In this document: positions 25,465-34,815 of the stretch, piece after piece
Numbering within the stretch: the stretch's first letter is position 1
How the letters are laid out: the number at the start of each line of letters is the position of its first letter
From: an uncultured Roseicyclus sp.
GTDB taxonomy: Bacteria > Pseudomonadota > Alphaproteobacteria > Rhodobacterales > Rhodobacteraceae
Reading direction: 5' to 3'
Assembly: GCA_947494975.1 (NCBI GenBank)
Contig: CANLXA010000003.1
Location: 806,001-870,000 of the forward strand
Length of the DNA stretch: 64,000 bases
Notes under the pieces: generated by a model
Told to the model about the DNA's origin: nothing
Databases searched by the model: none
What the model saw: only the letters and a program-made list of their open reading frames with translations
Translations under genes and position numbers: made by a program

Positions 25465-26904
25465 CTACGGCCGCTGAAGCGGGCGCATATCGTCGGGGCC
25501 GGGCGTTAGCACCACCACGGGCAGCGCATTGCTTGCAATGACGGCGGCGGCGACATCGGCGGGCAGATCGGGGAAGAGCGGTTGCGGCCCATCGGTTCCC
25601 GCCCCGGTGGGGTTGTAGACCACCCCCGCCTGCTGCTGCTCCGGCACGACAACCGGCGCGGCGGGCAGCGCCGCGGCATCGAGCACAAGCGAGGCGATTT
25701 CCGGCAGGTCGGGATCGGCGTTGGTATCGGCGATGGCGAAATTGGCCGTCAGCGCATCCGCCGTAAGCTCGATATCCCGAACGATGGAGGCACCCTCACC
25801 CGCCGGGCCAAGCGCCACGCCATTGACCGCGAAATATAGCGATCCCGCATTGCCGGTCCGCAGAAGCGGGGGGGTGCCCGTTTCCGCAACCACATAGCTG
25901 TCGCCCGCATTCAGCGTCATTTCGTCAATCGTGTCGCCGCTGGCCGAGGTCACCCGCACCCAGGTGGGGCGGGTTGCAAAGATCAGGACCTGATCGGGGG
26001 CCTGAGTCACCTGAACGCCCGCCGTGGCTTGCCCGTTGGCGATCAGTTGCGGGGCGGCGCGTGAGGTTGTGGCCTGCACGTTGAGCGCGCCCACCTCGTT
26101 GGGATCAAGCGTCGCCAACGCGCCGTCACGCGGTGTCAGGACCGGCGCTTCCAGCGCTTGCGGGCGGTAGAGACGGTCGACGCTTTCAGGGCCCGGCACG
26201 GCGATGTCGAAGCCCTGGGCCACGTCGAACGCGCCTTCCGTGGCGCCGGCCAGCGGGTCGAGCTGCGCCAGTGGCACGGAGGGGGCCTCATCGATCGGGG
26301 CGATGTTGAGCCGCTGGATATCGTTGAGGATTGCCCAAGCGCCGTAGCCGATGCCCACGGCGAGCACCAGCAGCACCGCGATGGAGCCAAGCGCGCCGGG
26401 CTCGACCCGGGCAAAGATGCTATTGTCTACCGGGGCGTAGGAGATCCGCGTGGTCGACATGACCTCGTTGGGATCAAGCCGCCGGGGCGCATCGGAAATC
26501 GAGCGTTTGACGTCCGCCGCCTGCCCGCCCGCGCTGCCATGGATGCCGCGAAAGCCGGTTTCGTCGCAGAAGCGGCGGAAGGTCCATTCCGGTTCGATCC
26601 CGAGATACTTGGCGTAGGAGCGCACGTAACCCGCGATGAAACCCTGGGACTGGAACGCGCCGACATCGCCGTTTTCGATGGCGGCGATATAGGTGGCGCG
26701 AATCCGAAGCTCGCGCTCGACATCCAGCAGGGATTTTCCGAGGGTCGCCCGCTCGCCGCGGAGCAGATCCCCCAGCGGCACATCCAGAAGGTCATATCCG
26801 TCGAAAGCTGGCGGGGGCGTGGACACAGGGATATCGACCGGATCGAAGGCGCGGGCCCGATCCTGATCTTCGCTGTCCCAATGCTGAGCATTATCCTGGC
26901 CCAT
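25465..26904 (-). CDS. RodZ-like membrane protein with Xre-type HTH
   Basis: A 479-residue bitopic protein. Residues 45-120 hold a Xre-like helix-turn-helix (GDLLRGERATLGKSLLDVE, IRATYIAAIENGD) followed by GYVRSYAKYLGI, the RodZ cytoplasmic domain that binds MreB. One membrane helix lies at about 177-198 (SIAVLLVLAVGIGYGAWAIL), then a long periplasmic Ala/Pro/Thr-rich linker and a C-terminal DUF4115-type domain (WVRVTSASGDTIDEMTLNAG). It likely helps maintain rod shape. Its place between hemA and ispG, with ispG next, is a common alphaproteobacterial arrangement. Confidence 0.88.
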   Translation of the reverse strand: MGQDNAQHWDSEDQDRARAFDPVDIPVSTPPPAFDGYDLLDVPLGDLLRGERATLGKSLLDVERELRIRATYIAAIENGDVGAFQSQGFIAGYVRSYAKYLGIEPEWTFRRFCDETGFRGIHGSAGGQAADVKRSISDAPRRLDPNEVMSTTRISYAPVDNSIFARVEPGALGSIAVLLVLAVGIGYGAWAILNDIQRLNIAPIDEAPSVPLAQLDPLAGATEGAFDVAQGFDIAVPGPESVDRLYRPQALEAPVLTPRDGALATLDPNEVGALNVQATTSRAAPQLIANGQATAGVQVTQAPDQVLIFATRPTWVRVTSASGDTIDEMTLNAGDSYVVAETGTPPLLRTGNAGSLYFAVNGVALGPAGEGASIVRDIELTADALTANFAIADTNADPDLPEIASLVLDAAALPAAPVVVPEQQQAGVVYNPTGAGTDGPQPLFPDLPADVAAAVIASNALPVVVLTPGPDDMRPLQRP

Positions 26905-27202
26905 ATGGCCTGCCCCGATTCTATGGGTTCGGCCACCATGCCTAGTGGTGGCCCGCCCTTCTGTCCCTAGATGTTACCCCATAACGGATGATTCCCAAAG
27001 GAACTCCGCAGACTTTTATCGTGGGTATCACGGGTTTTGGGGGTGTTGCACCCTTTTGAACACCTCCGCGCGCGCTTTCGGCGTGTTTCAGCCCACGATT
27101 TTAACGGAATTTCAGGGACCTGCCCAAAACCGCGCCAATTGCGCGCGGGCGCGCACCCGGTTCGCGCCCGGTTCAGGGGCGCAAATCCCGCAACGCTGGG
27201 GT

Positions 27203-28426
27203 CTAACCCGCCAGTTCCTGCCGATTGAGCGCACAATGCGACCACAGCCCGTCCATCGCCTGCACCAACCCGTCCAGCATCTTGGGGTCATGCACCGGCG
27301 ACGGCGTGAAGCGCAGCCGCTCGGTGCCGCGCGGCACGGTGGGGTAGTTGATCGGCTGCACGTAGATGCCGAAATCCTCCAGCAGCATGTCGGAGATCGC
27401 CTTGGTATGCACCGGGTCGCCCACCATGACCGGCACGATATGGGAGCCGTGATCGATGATCGGCAGGCCGAGGCCCTTGAGCCGCAGCTTGAGTGCGGCG
27501 GCGCGCTCCTGTTGCAGGTCGCGCAGTTCGGGGTGAGTCTTCAGCCAGCGGACAGAGGCCGCTGCACCTGCCGCAACCGCCGGCGGGATCGACGTGGTGA
27601 AGATGAAGCCCGGCGCGTAAGACCTTACGGCATCACACATTTTATCGGATGCCGCGATGTAGCCGCCATGCACGCCGAACGCCTTGCCAAGCGTGCCGTT
27701 GATGATGTCGATCCGGTCCATCAACCCGTCGCGCTCCGCCACTCCGGCCCCGCGCGCGCCGTACATGCCCACGGCATGGACCTCGTCGAGATAGGTCAGC
27801 GCGCCGAATTCATCGGCCAGATCGCAGATCGCCTCGATCGGGCCGAAATCGCCATCCATCGAATAGATCGATTCGAAGGCGATCAGTTTCGGCGCCTCGG
27901 CATCGTCAGCCTCCAGCAACTCGCGCAGATGGGCGACGTCGTTGTGGCGGAAGATCCGCTTCGCCCCGCCATTGCGCCGCACGCCTTCGATCATCGAGGC
28001 ATGGTTCAACGCATCGGAGTAAATAATGAGGCCTGGGAAGAGTTTGGGCAGCGTACTTAAAGTGGCGTCATTGGCGATATAGGCGCTGGTGAAGATCAGT
28101 GCCGCCTCTTTGCGGTGCAGATCGCTCAACTCCGCCTCAAGCGCCTTGTGATACACCGTCGTGCCCGAGATGTTCCGCGTCCCGCCCGACCCCGCGCCGG
28201 TCGCCTCCAGCGCTTCGTGCATGGCGTTGAGCACAACCGGGTGCTGGCCCATGCCGAGGTAATCGTTGCCGCACCAGACGGTGATCTCCTGCTCCGACCC
28301 GTCGGGCTTTTTCCAGACGGCGTGGGGGAATTGCCCCTTGCGGCGTTCGATATCGATGAACGTCCGGTAACGGCCTTCCTCGTGCAATTTGCCCAGGGCG
28401 GCGTCGAGCGCGGTCTCGTAATTCAC
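27203..28426 (-). CDS. hemA: 5-aminolevulinate synthase
   Basis: Condenses glycine and succinyl-CoA to 5-aminolevulinate, the first step of tetrapyrrole synthesis by the C4 route used by alphaproteobacteria. The 407-residue PLP enzyme shows [38 protein letters not shown] and the PLP-lysine segment [14 protein letters not shown]. The start is a GTG (28424-28426) preceded by GGGAGAA, which matches the usual length; an upstream ATG would add 28 unrelated residues. An FnrL-like site lies about 141 bp upstream. It precedes the RodZ-like gene by 298 bp of gene-free, hairpin-rich DNA. Confidence 0.96.
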   Translation of the reverse strand: MNYETALDAALGKLHEEGRYRTFIDIERRKGQFPHAVWKKPDGSEQEITVWCGNDYLGMGQHPVVLNAMHEALEATGAGSGGTRNISGTTVYHKALEAELSDLHRKEAALIFTSAYIANDATLSTLPKLFPGLIIYSDALNHASMIEGVRRNGGAKRIFRHNDVAHLRELLEADDAEAPKLIAFESIYSMDGDFGPIEAICDLADEFGALTYLDEVHAVGMYGARGAGVAERDGLMDRIDIINGTLGKAFGVHGGYIAASDKMCDAVRSYAPGFIFTTSIPPAVAAGAAASVRWLKTHPELRDLQQERAAALKLRLKGLGLPIIDHGSHIVPVMVGDPVHTKAISDMLLEDFGIYVQPINYPTVPRGTERLRFTPSPVHDPKMLDGLVQAMDGLWSHCALNRQELAG

Positions 28427-28560
28427 TGGCGGTTCTCCCTTCCGGGGGCGGCAATCCACCCCGTAAGAACGCTGGCTAAGGCGGGGTCGCCCCCGCGATT
28501 GGCCTGACATATGGCGCGAGCGCCGTTTTGGCCAAGTTACAAAATGCCGCGATGGGGGCC

Positions 28561-28574
28561 TTGATCTGGGTCAA
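28561..28574. promoter_or_regulatory. FnrL-like site upstream of hemA
   Basis: TTGATCTGGGTCAA matches the FNR/FnrL half-sites TTGAT-N4-ATCAA with one change (G for A). It lies in the 221-bp gap between hemA and the P460-type cytochrome gene, centred about 141 bp before the hemA GTG. FnrL control of hemA by oxygen is established in Rhodobacter, so the site is credible though distal. Confidence 0.6.
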
Positions 28575-28647
28575 GACGTGACGTCAATCCGCCCGGGGCC
28601 CGCAGATCGGCCCCCTGCTGCGCGCGCGGGGGCCGGAACGCCCTGGG

Positions 28648-29229
28648 TTACTGGCCCAGACGGACCTCAAACGCGGGATAGCCGAGGCTGTCGGAGAATT
28701 CGAAGCCGCCATGGCAATCGTGGCAGAAGCTTTGCGAAATCCCCATCGGATTGCCGTTGGGCTGCACCGCGGAATAGACCCAGCCATCGGTATCGGGGGA
28801 GTCGTCAGTGGCCACGCGCGTCATGATGAAAAGCGGGCCGCGGCGCGGGGCGTTGTCGCGCAAGGTATAGCTTTCCTTGGCGATCACGGTGCCCACGGGC
28901 ATTTCGAAGGTCTCGTCATCCTCTTCATACTGGATATAGGCGTCATAGCCGACCTCGTTGACGAAGGTGTTCAGGAACCGCCCGCCATGGAAGCCGGGGG
29001 CCGCCGGGCCGGTCTGGGCCTGGCCCCAGTCGCGATAGACGGCCGCGACCTCGTTGTCGCCGGCGGTGTAATTGGCCAGCAGATCATCGCGGACACATTC
29101 ATAGAGCGCGTCGATCTGCTCCTGAGTGAAATCGGGGATCTCGGCCTCGAAGGTGCAGTCCTGGGCCTGGGCGGCCCCGGCGCTGAGCGCCATTGCGGCG
29201 GCGGCGGAAAGAAGTAGGCGGGTGGTCAT
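28648..29229 (-). CDS. Cytochrome P460-type periplasmic c-heme protein
   Basis: A 193-residue exported protein. ATG 29227-29229 opens a signal peptide (MTTRLLLSAAAAMALSAGAAQA). The mature protein has GRFLNTFVNEVG and a KESYTLRDNAP segment typical of P460-like domains. A single c-type heme motif SFCHDCHGG lies near the C-terminus. P460 relatives oxidise hydroxylamine or bind NO in nitrifiers; here the role is unknown. It is on the same strand as hemA, 221 bp upstream, and shares the region with an FnrL-like site. Confidence 0.85.
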   Translation of the reverse strand: MTTRLLLSAAAAMALSAGAAQAQDCTFEAEIPDFTQEQIDALYECVRDDLLANYTAGDNEVAAVYRDWGQAQTGPAAPGFHGGRFLNTFVNEVGYDAYIQYEEDDETFEMPVGTVIAKESYTLRDNAPRRGPLFIMTRVATDDSPDTDGWVYSAVQPNGNPMGISQSFCHDCHGGFEFSDSLGYPAFEVRLGQ

Positions 29230-29631
29230 GACGGGTGTCCCTGCTGATTTTGTTGTCCCTCTCACCCCGGTCATGGGGCGACGTGTAGATGCGACGCTAG
29301 ACCAAGGGTGTCGGGAAAAGAAACTCACCACCGATCACAAAGGCGGGAGTTGGGGGTATGGCTTTCCGTCCTTGCCGCGAGACCCCATCTTGCGCCCCGG
29401 TCCGGAACAAAGGCCGCAAGGCCGCCGGACCATCGCCGCCCCGCCCCACCGGGGTGGCGATCTTGCCACCGGGCGCGCATCCTTCGGCGCAAGCGATGAC
29501 GTGGCAGCCATAAAGTGCCCAACCTGAGCCGGTGCACCGCCACCCCGGCGGGCCGACGATGGTCCACCTTGCACCCCCCGGCCCACCTCTCCACTATATC
29601 CGCACCACGCCCCCAACCCGCAGGAGCCAAC
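29230..29631. other. Gene-free divergent intergenic region
   Basis: About 400 bp between the divergent P460-type gene and the M20 peptidase. No credible gene was found in either direction. One hairpin is clear: GGTGGC (29453-29458) pairs with GCCACC (29465-29470) around GATCTT. It should hold the promoters for both flanking genes, but no strong -35/-10 pair stands out. Confidence 0.5.
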
Positions 29632-31005
29632 ATGTCCCTCGACGCCGTCCTTGCCCGCATCGATGCCGATCTTGACCAATCGACCGACCGCCTGATGGAG
29701 CTTCTGCGCATCCAGTCGATCTCGACCGACCCGGCCTTCGATGCCGAGGTGGCCAAGGCCGCGGATTGGCTGGCGGCGGATCTGGCCAGCATCGGCTTCG
29801 ACGCCTCGGTGCGCGACACGACGGGCCACCCGATGGTGGTGGCCCACGGCTCCGATGACGGCCCGCATGTGCTGTTCTACGGCCATTACGACGTGCAACC
29901 GGTCGATCCGCTCGAACTCTGGCACCGTGACCCGTTCGATCCGGCGATCGAGGACCAGAACGGCGTGAAGGTGATCCGCGGCCGCGGCGCCTCCGATGAC
30001 AAGGGCCAGTTGATGACGTTTGTGGAGGCCTGCCGCGCGTGGAAGGCCGTCACCGGGAAACTGCCCGCCAAGGTCACGATCTTCTTCGAGGGCGAGGAGG
30101 AATCCGGCTCCCCCTCCCTGGTGCCGTTCCTTGAGGCCAATGCCGACGAGCTGAAAGCCGAGGTCGCCCTGATCTGCGATACCGGCCTCTTCGCCGAGGG
30201 GGTGCCGGGCATCACCACCCAGCTCCGCGGCCTTCTGGGCGAGGAGATCACCATCACCGGCCCGTCGCTCGACCTGCATTCCGGCATGTTCGGCGGCGTT
30301 GCGATGAACCCGATCCGGGTGCTGAGCCGCATCCTGGCGGGCCTGCATGACGAGAGCGGCGTGATCCAGGTGCCCGGTTTCTACGACGGCATCCCCGAGT
30401 TGAGCGATGAGTTGCGGGCCCAATGGGACGGGCTTGGCTTTGACGTGGCGGGGTTCCTCGGGCCGGTCGGGCTCAGCGTGCCCGCGGGCGAGGCCGACCG
30501 CACGCCGCTGGAGATGATCTGGTCGCGGCCCACGGCGGAAGTGAACGGGATCTGGGGCGGCTATACCGGCGCCGGGTTCAAGACCGTGCTGCCAAGCCAG
30601 GCCCATGCCAAGATCTCCTTCCGGCTGGTGGCGGGGCAAGACCCGCATGTGCTGCGCAAGAGCTTCCGCGCCTGGGTGGAGGCGCAATTGCCCGCCGATT
30701 GCAGCGTCAGCTTCGAGGGCCACGGCGCGTCCCCCGCCAGCCAGATGGACATCTCCCACCCCGCCTTCCAGGTCACGCGGCAGGCGCTCAGCGATGAATG
30801 GCCCAACGAGGCGGCGTTTATCGGGTCCGGCGGGTCGATCCCCGTGGCCGGGTACTTCAAGGAGATTCTGGGCATGGATTCGATCCTGGCAGGCTTCGGC
30901 AAGGATGATGATGCGATCCATTCGCCGAACGAGAAATACGACCTGTCGAGCTTCCATCACGGCATCCGGTCCTGGGCGCGGATCCTCGGCGGGCTGGCCA
31001 GCTAG
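29632..31005 (+). CDS. M20-family metallo-dipeptidase
   Basis: A 457-residue peptidase with two zinc ions. Metal and catalytic residues are seen in VLFYGHYDVQPVDP (His, catalytic Asp), GRGASDDKGQLM (bridging Asp) and FFEGEEESGSPS (catalytic base Glu pair). The dimerisation domain sits at about residues 205-365 with SLDLHSGMFGG. The start ATG 29632 follows CAGGAGCC. Length and motifs fit the CNDP/PepV-like dipeptidase branch. A downstream perfect hairpin at 31059-31080 could end transcription. Confidence 0.92.
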   Translation: MSLDAVLARIDADLDQSTDRLMELLRIQSISTDPAFDAEVAKAADWLAADLASIGFDASVRDTTGHPMVVAHGSDDGPHVLFYGHYDVQPVDPLELWHRDPFDPAIEDQNGVKVIRGRGASDDKGQLMTFVEACRAWKAVTGKLPAKVTIFFEGEEESGSPSLVPFLEANADELKAEVALICDTGLFAEGVPGITTQLRGLLGEEITITGPSLDLHSGMFGGVAMNPIRVLSRILAGLHDESGVIQVPGFYDGIPELSDELRAQWDGLGFDVAGFLGPVGLSVPAGEADRTPLEMIWSRPTAEVNGIWGGYTGAGFKTVLPSQAHAKISFRLVAGQDPHVLRKSFRAWVEAQLPADCSVSFEGHGASPASQMDISHPAFQVTRQALSDEWPNEAAFIGSGGSIPVAGYFKEILGMDSILAGFGKDDDAIHSPNEKYDLSSFHHGIRSWARILGGLAS

Positions 31006-31058
31006 CCTGCCGCGCGTGCTCATGGGCGGATGCCCATTTGCGCCCCGCGACGGCGGTG

Positions 31059-31080
31059 GCGCCGGGCCGGGGCCCGGCGC
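31059..31080 (+). terminator. Perfect GC hairpin after the M20 peptidase
   Basis: GCGCCGGGCC (31059-31068) pairs perfectly with 31071-31080 across a 2-nt loop (a tetraloop in practice). No T-run follows. A smaller ATGGGC/GCCCAT hairpin lies just before (31022-31037). Together they fill the 168-bp gap before the MATE gene. Confidence 0.5.
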
Positions 31081-31173
31081 GGCTGCGCTCCATACCGGGC
31101 GATAGCGCGCGGGGCCTGCAACGCCAAAACGCCGCCCCTTGCCCCCACCTGCCCCCGGGCGTAAGCGCGATCC

Positions 31174-32526
31174 ATGACCTTCACCGATCATATCCGCGCC
31201 ACGCTCAAGCTTGGCTTGCCGCTGATCGGGGGCCAATTGGCGCAGACGGCCATCGGCCTGACGGATACCGTGATGATGGGCTGGTACGGGGTCGAGGAGC
31301 TGGCCGCCGTGGCGCTTGGCGCGTCGTTTTTCCACCTGATCCTGATCCTCGGCATGGGGTTCGGCCTTGCCGTGATGCCGATGGTGGCGGCGGCCTTTGC
31401 GCTCGATGATACGCGGCAGGTGCGGCGCGTCACGCGGATGGGCCTCTGGATCGGGGCCGGGTTTGCCGCGCTGTCCATGCCGATATTCTGGTATTCCGAG
31501 GCGTTGCTGCTGGCGATGGGCCAGACACCCCAGATCGCCCGGGATGCGGGCACCTACCTGATGATCGCGGGGTGGGCGATCTGGCCCGGCGTCCTGCTCA
31601 CCGTCCTGCGCTCCCACCTCTCGGCGCTGGACCGCCCGAACATCGTGCTCTGGGCATGGCTTGGCGGTTTCGTCCTGAATATCGCGCTCAACTGGGTGCT
31701 GATCTTCGGCAATCTCGGCGCGCCCGAGTTGGGGATCAGCGGCGCGGCCATCGCCTCGCTTGGCACCCATCTTCTGATCTTCGCGGTGCTGGCGGTCTAT
31801 GCGGCGCGGGCCGAGGGCCTGCGCGACTATGATCTCTTCGCGCGGTTCTGGCGGCCCGATCCCGGCGCCCTGGCCGAGGTGTTCCGCCTTGGCTGGCCCA
31901 TCGCGCTGACGCTGCTGGCTGAATCCGGGCTGTTCATGGCGACGATGATCATGATGGGCTGGATCGGCACGCTGGAGCTTGCGGCCCACGGCATCGCGCT
32001 GCAGATCACTTCGGCCACCTTCATGGTCCATATCGGGCTCAGCTCCGCGGCCACGATCCGCGCCGGGCGGGCCTGGAGCAAGGGCGATGCCGACGGGTTG
32101 GCGCAGGCCGCACGCGCCGCCCTGCTGCTCTCAGGCCTCATGGTGACCGCGACGATCATCTTCTTCGTCTCCCTCGCCGCGCCCCTTGTGGGCCTCTTCG
32201 TGGACCCGACGGACCCGCTCCGCGACCGGATCATCAGCGTGGGCGCGAGCCTTCTGGTGGTGGCCGCGATCTTTCAGCTGGCCGATGCGGCGCAGGTCAT
32301 GGCGCTTGGCCTGCTGCGCGGGGTGAAGGACACCACCATCCCGATGATCTACGCCTTCATCAGCTATTGGCTGATCGGGGTGCCCTGTGCCTATCTGCTC
32401 GGCCTTCCGCTTGGCTGGGATGGCGAAGGGATCTGGGCCGGTCTGGTGATCGGGCTCGGGATTGCGGGCGTGCTCTTGATCACCCGGTTCGTGCGGATCG
32501 CCCGCCGCGCGGCGCTGACGGCCTAA
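31174..32526 (+). CDS. MATE-family efflux transporter
   Basis: A 450-residue inner-membrane antiporter with 12 predicted helices in two homologous halves. The N-terminal GLPLIGGQLAQTAIGLTDTVMMG and the repeat in the second half (LGWPIALTLLAESGLFMATMIMMGWIG) are the NorM/DinF-type signatures; helix 7-8 carries SSAATIRAGRAWSKGD. It probably exports cationic drugs or metabolites with Na+ or H+. It ends convergently with the NicO gene, overlapping by 4 nt. Confidence 0.93.
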   Translation: MTFTDHIRATLKLGLPLIGGQLAQTAIGLTDTVMMGWYGVEELAAVALGASFFHLILILGMGFGLAVMPMVAAAFALDDTRQVRRVTRMGLWIGAGFAALSMPIFWYSEALLLAMGQTPQIARDAGTYLMIAGWAIWPGVLLTVLRSHLSALDRPNIVLWAWLGGFVLNIALNWVLIFGNLGAPELGISGAAIASLGTHLLIFAVLAVYAARAEGLRDYDLFARFWRPDPGALAEVFRLGWPIALTLLAESGLFMATMIMMGWIGTLELAAHGIALQITSATFMVHIGLSSAATIRAGRAWSKGDADGLAQAARAALLLSGLMVTATIIFFVSLAAPLVGLFVDPTDPLRDRIISVGASLLVVAAIFQLADAAQVMALGLLRGVKDTTIPMIYAFISYWLIGVPCAYLLGLPLGWDGEGIWAGLVIGLGIAGVLLITRFVRIARRAALTA

Positions 32527-33422
32527 AGCGCCGCCAGCGCCAGTTGCGTGGCCAGCGCCGCGATCAGCGCGCCGACGGCCAGCTCCAGAATCGGCTGCGC
32601 GCGCGCAAGAACAACGCTGTCGCTCCACCCCGCCAACACGCCCCGGCGCAGGGTGACGGAGGCGATGGCCACGGCGATGGTGACGGATGCGGTGCCCAGT
32701 GCCATGGCCAGCGTGCCCAGGATCCCGGCCCAGAACACGCCCATCTGCGCCGTCAGGATCAGCAGGAACAGCGCGCCCGTGCAGGGCCGGATCGCCACGG
32801 CGCCGATCAGGGCGGCAACCTCACGCGGGCCCTGCGCCCGGGCCAAGGCAGCGGGATCGGGGGCATGGGCATGGCCGCAGGTGGAACAGGCGTGGTCGTG
32901 TCCCGTATGGTCGTGGTCCGGCACCTGGCCGATCCGCCAAAGCCCCCGCGCCCCGCGCCAGACCAGCCAGAGGCCCACCAGCGCAATCGCAGCAAAGCTG
33001 AGCGGCGCGAACAGGCGGTCGGCCATATCCGTCATCTGCTCCCGCCCCCAGCCGATCAGCCACAGGCCCGCGCCCACCAGCACGATGGCCGTCGCCGCCT
33101 GCCCAAGGCTCGCGGCCAGTGCCACCGCCGAAAGCCGCCCGGCCCCGACGGTCCGCGCCACGCCATAGCCCCCGATCAGAAGCTTGCCATGCCCCGGCCC
33201 GGCGGCGTGAAAGAAGCCATATCCGAACGAGATCGCCATCAGGGCCACAACGGCGGCACTGTCCCCGGATCTGAGCCGCCGCAGGGCGCCGGCCATGGCA
33301 CCCTGCGCCTCGCGCTGGCCCTCCAGCGCCCAGGCGCCAACCACCCGGTCGGCCCCGGCCAGCCACAGACCGAGGATCGCGGCCAGGCACGCCACGGCAA
33401 TTCCAACGATCAGCCAGCGCAT
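32523..33422 (-). CDS. NicO/RcnA-type nickel/cobalt transporter
   Basis: A 299-residue membrane protein of six or seven helices. The HAAGPGHGKLLIGGY motif of the NicO family is at about residues 72-86, with an N-terminal helix and later VAIRPCTGALFLLI. A His/Cys-rich cytosolic loop (residues 169-187, DHDHTGHDHACSTCGHAHA) is a probable metal-binding site. It moves Ni2+ or Co2+; direction is not certain because importers and RcnA exporters share the fold. It overlaps the DUF1007 gene by 13 nt, the usual partner of bacterial NicO proteins. Confidence 0.88.
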   Translation of the reverse strand: MRWLIVGIAVACLAAILGLWLAGADRVVGAWALEGQREAQGAMAGALRRLRSGDSAAVVALMAISFGYGFFHAAGPGHGKLLIGGYGVARTVGAGRLSAVALAASLGQAATAIVLVGAGLWLIGWGREQMTDMADRLFAPLSFAAIALVGLWLVWRGARGLWRIGQVPDHDHTGHDHACSTCGHAHAPDPAALARAQGPREVAALIGAVAIRPCTGALFLLILTAQMGVFWAGILGTLAMALGTASVTIAVAIASVTLRRGVLAGWSDSVVLARAQPILELAVGALIAALATQLALAAL

Positions 33423-34060
33423 TCAAACACCACACGATCCGCGAAATAGGCGCCCACGGCGGGGAAATTGTCCTCCGCCGATACCGCGCCTCCGATCTCC
33501 TCGATGGCGGCCTCCAGCCGCGCATAGGCCGCGTCGAGATCCGCCCGCAGCAGGTTCGCCTCGCACGATGCGCCGTCGCTCACCATTTCACCCGTCATCT
33601 CAAAGGCGATGTAGAACTCCGCGTCATAGATCTGCGCCTCGATGGGCGCGACCCCGCCGGGATCGGTCACCGGACGGCGATGGGTGGTGGTCAGCTGACC
33701 GCCCTCTGTCAGGCCCAGCGACACCGGCTCGGGCGCCCCCACCTCCAGCGCCGCCTCGCCGCGCGACAGGGTCAACCCGCCCTCGAACCCGCTGTTCCAG
33801 TTCAGGTCAAAGCCCAGGGTCGCGTCGATCTCGGCCTCGGTCAGGACCATGTCCAGATCGGGGTCCAGGCCGTAATCTTCCAGCAAGATCAACGTGTAAA
33901 GCTCATCGTACAGCCAGGTCACTTCCACTGCCGTCACCTGCCCGTCCTCGATCACAAGGCGTAGGCCCGCATCGATGAAGATATGCGGATGGGCCGCGGG
34001 CGCGGTGGGCCAGAGCGCAAGGCACAGCACCGGAACAAGGGAAAGACGCGGGCGGATCAT
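33410..34060 (-). CDS. DUF1007 periplasmic protein
   Basis: A 216-residue exported protein. A signal peptide (MIRPRLSLVPVLCLALWPTAPAA) is followed directly by HPHIFIDAGL, the DUF1007 opening with two histidines at the mature N-terminus that could bind metal. YDELYTLILLEDYGLDPDLD and a later FYIAFEM segment follow. It overlaps the NicO gene by 13 nt, so the two form an operon; DUF1007 proteins are thought to feed or assist the NicO transporter. Confidence 0.9.
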   Translation of the reverse strand: MIRPRLSLVPVLCLALWPTAPAAHPHIFIDAGLRLVIEDGQVTAVEVTWLYDELYTLILLEDYGLDPDLDMVLTEAEIDATLGFDLNWNSGFEGGLTLSRGEAALEVGAPEPVSLGLTEGGQLTTTHRRPVTDPGGVAPIEAQIYDAEFYIAFEMTGEMVSDGASCEANLLRADLDAAYARLEAAIEEIGGAVSAEDNFPAVGAYFADRVVFECAG

Positions 34061-34227
34061 GGCGGTGATATTGTCGCTTTGCCTCCGACGAGCAAGCCGA
34101 TTGCCCGCCCGGGCCGCGGATTGTTGCCAAAACCGAAGGTGATTGTCCGCATTTCGGCGTCAATAGGCCTTATTTGCGCCCGGTTTCGGGGCCAAAACAG
34201 AAGGATCGTATTACGAGGACGAAATCC

Positions 34228-34734
34228 GTGTCTGTAGAATTCAAGCCGATTCAATTCCTTGCCGATGAAACCGGCGCGATCACCGTCGACTGGACGGTTC
34301 TGTCCGCCGCGGCCGTCGGCTTGGCACTGGCCCTGACAGCGGCTCTGACCAATACATTCGACGGCGTGTCCGGCATCATGGATGCCGAGCTGCGCTCCCG
34401 GTCCATGTCGGACGATTGGGTCCTCTTCTCCGAAGACCACTTCGAGGACATCTTGCAGACCGGCGCCCTGACGCAAGAAGAGGCCGAAGCCGCCTATGAT
34501 GCCGCCACCCCCCTGATGAACCACGATCTGATCGACGCGCTCGCCAGTGGGATCGAGCTGTTGGAGGAAGGCACGTTGACGGCGGAACAACTGGTGGATC
34601 TCATCGCCATCGCCTCCGTCGCCCATCAGCGTAACGTCGTCGATGACGCCGTGTTGGACTACTATTTCGGCTTCGAAGGATCTGAGCCGTACTACATGAC
34701 CGCGGGCTTGGCCCCGGCGACCCCCACGCTGTAA
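34228..34734 (+). CDS. Flp/TadE-like pilin-related membrane protein
   Basis: A 168-residue protein. The GTG at 34228 is preferred because GAGGA lies 9 bp upstream; an ATG at 34174 would add 18 charged residues. Residues 12-40 read ADETGAITVDWTVLSAAAVG followed by a hydrophobic stretch, a pattern of Flp-pilin and TadE N-termini in Rhodobacterales (conserved Gly-Ala-x-Thr-Val-Asp-Trp). The C-terminal 110 residues are acidic and helical and are not recognised. Divergent from DUF1007, no tad genes nearby. Confidence 0.65.
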   Translation: MSVEFKPIQFLADETGAITVDWTVLSAAAVGLALALTAALTNTFDGVSGIMDAELRSRSMSDDWVLFSEDHFEDILQTGALTQEEAEAAYDAATPLMNHDLIDALASGIELLEEGTLTAEQLVDLIAIASVAHQRNVVDDAVLDYYFGFEGSEPYYMTAGLAPATPTL

Positions 34735-34765
34735 ACGCGCGCACTCCTTTCGCATCGGCGCGTCC

Positions 34766-34787
34766 GGCGCGGCATTCCTGCCGCGCC
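34766..34787. terminator. Bidirectional hairpin
   Basis: GGCGCGGCA (34766-34774) pairs with TGCCGCGCC (34779-34787) around TTCC, a perfect 9-bp stem. It lies between the convergent ends of the pilin-like gene and ppk2, so it probably serves both, although no T-run is present on either side. Confidence 0.6.
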
Positions 34788-34815
34788 CTCTGCCGTTGCT
34801 GAACACCTTCCGGGA

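Noticed and set aside
29335-29520. Possible extra gene in the P460/M20 gap
   Set aside because: Short frames exist on both strands but none has a ribosome site, a recognisable motif or a sensible start.
29335-32031. 898-codon minus-strand open frame opposite the M20 peptidase and MATE genes
   Set aside because: It spans two well-supported plus-strand genes and reads as His/Gly/Arg-rich low-sense protein, a shadow of GC-biased codons.
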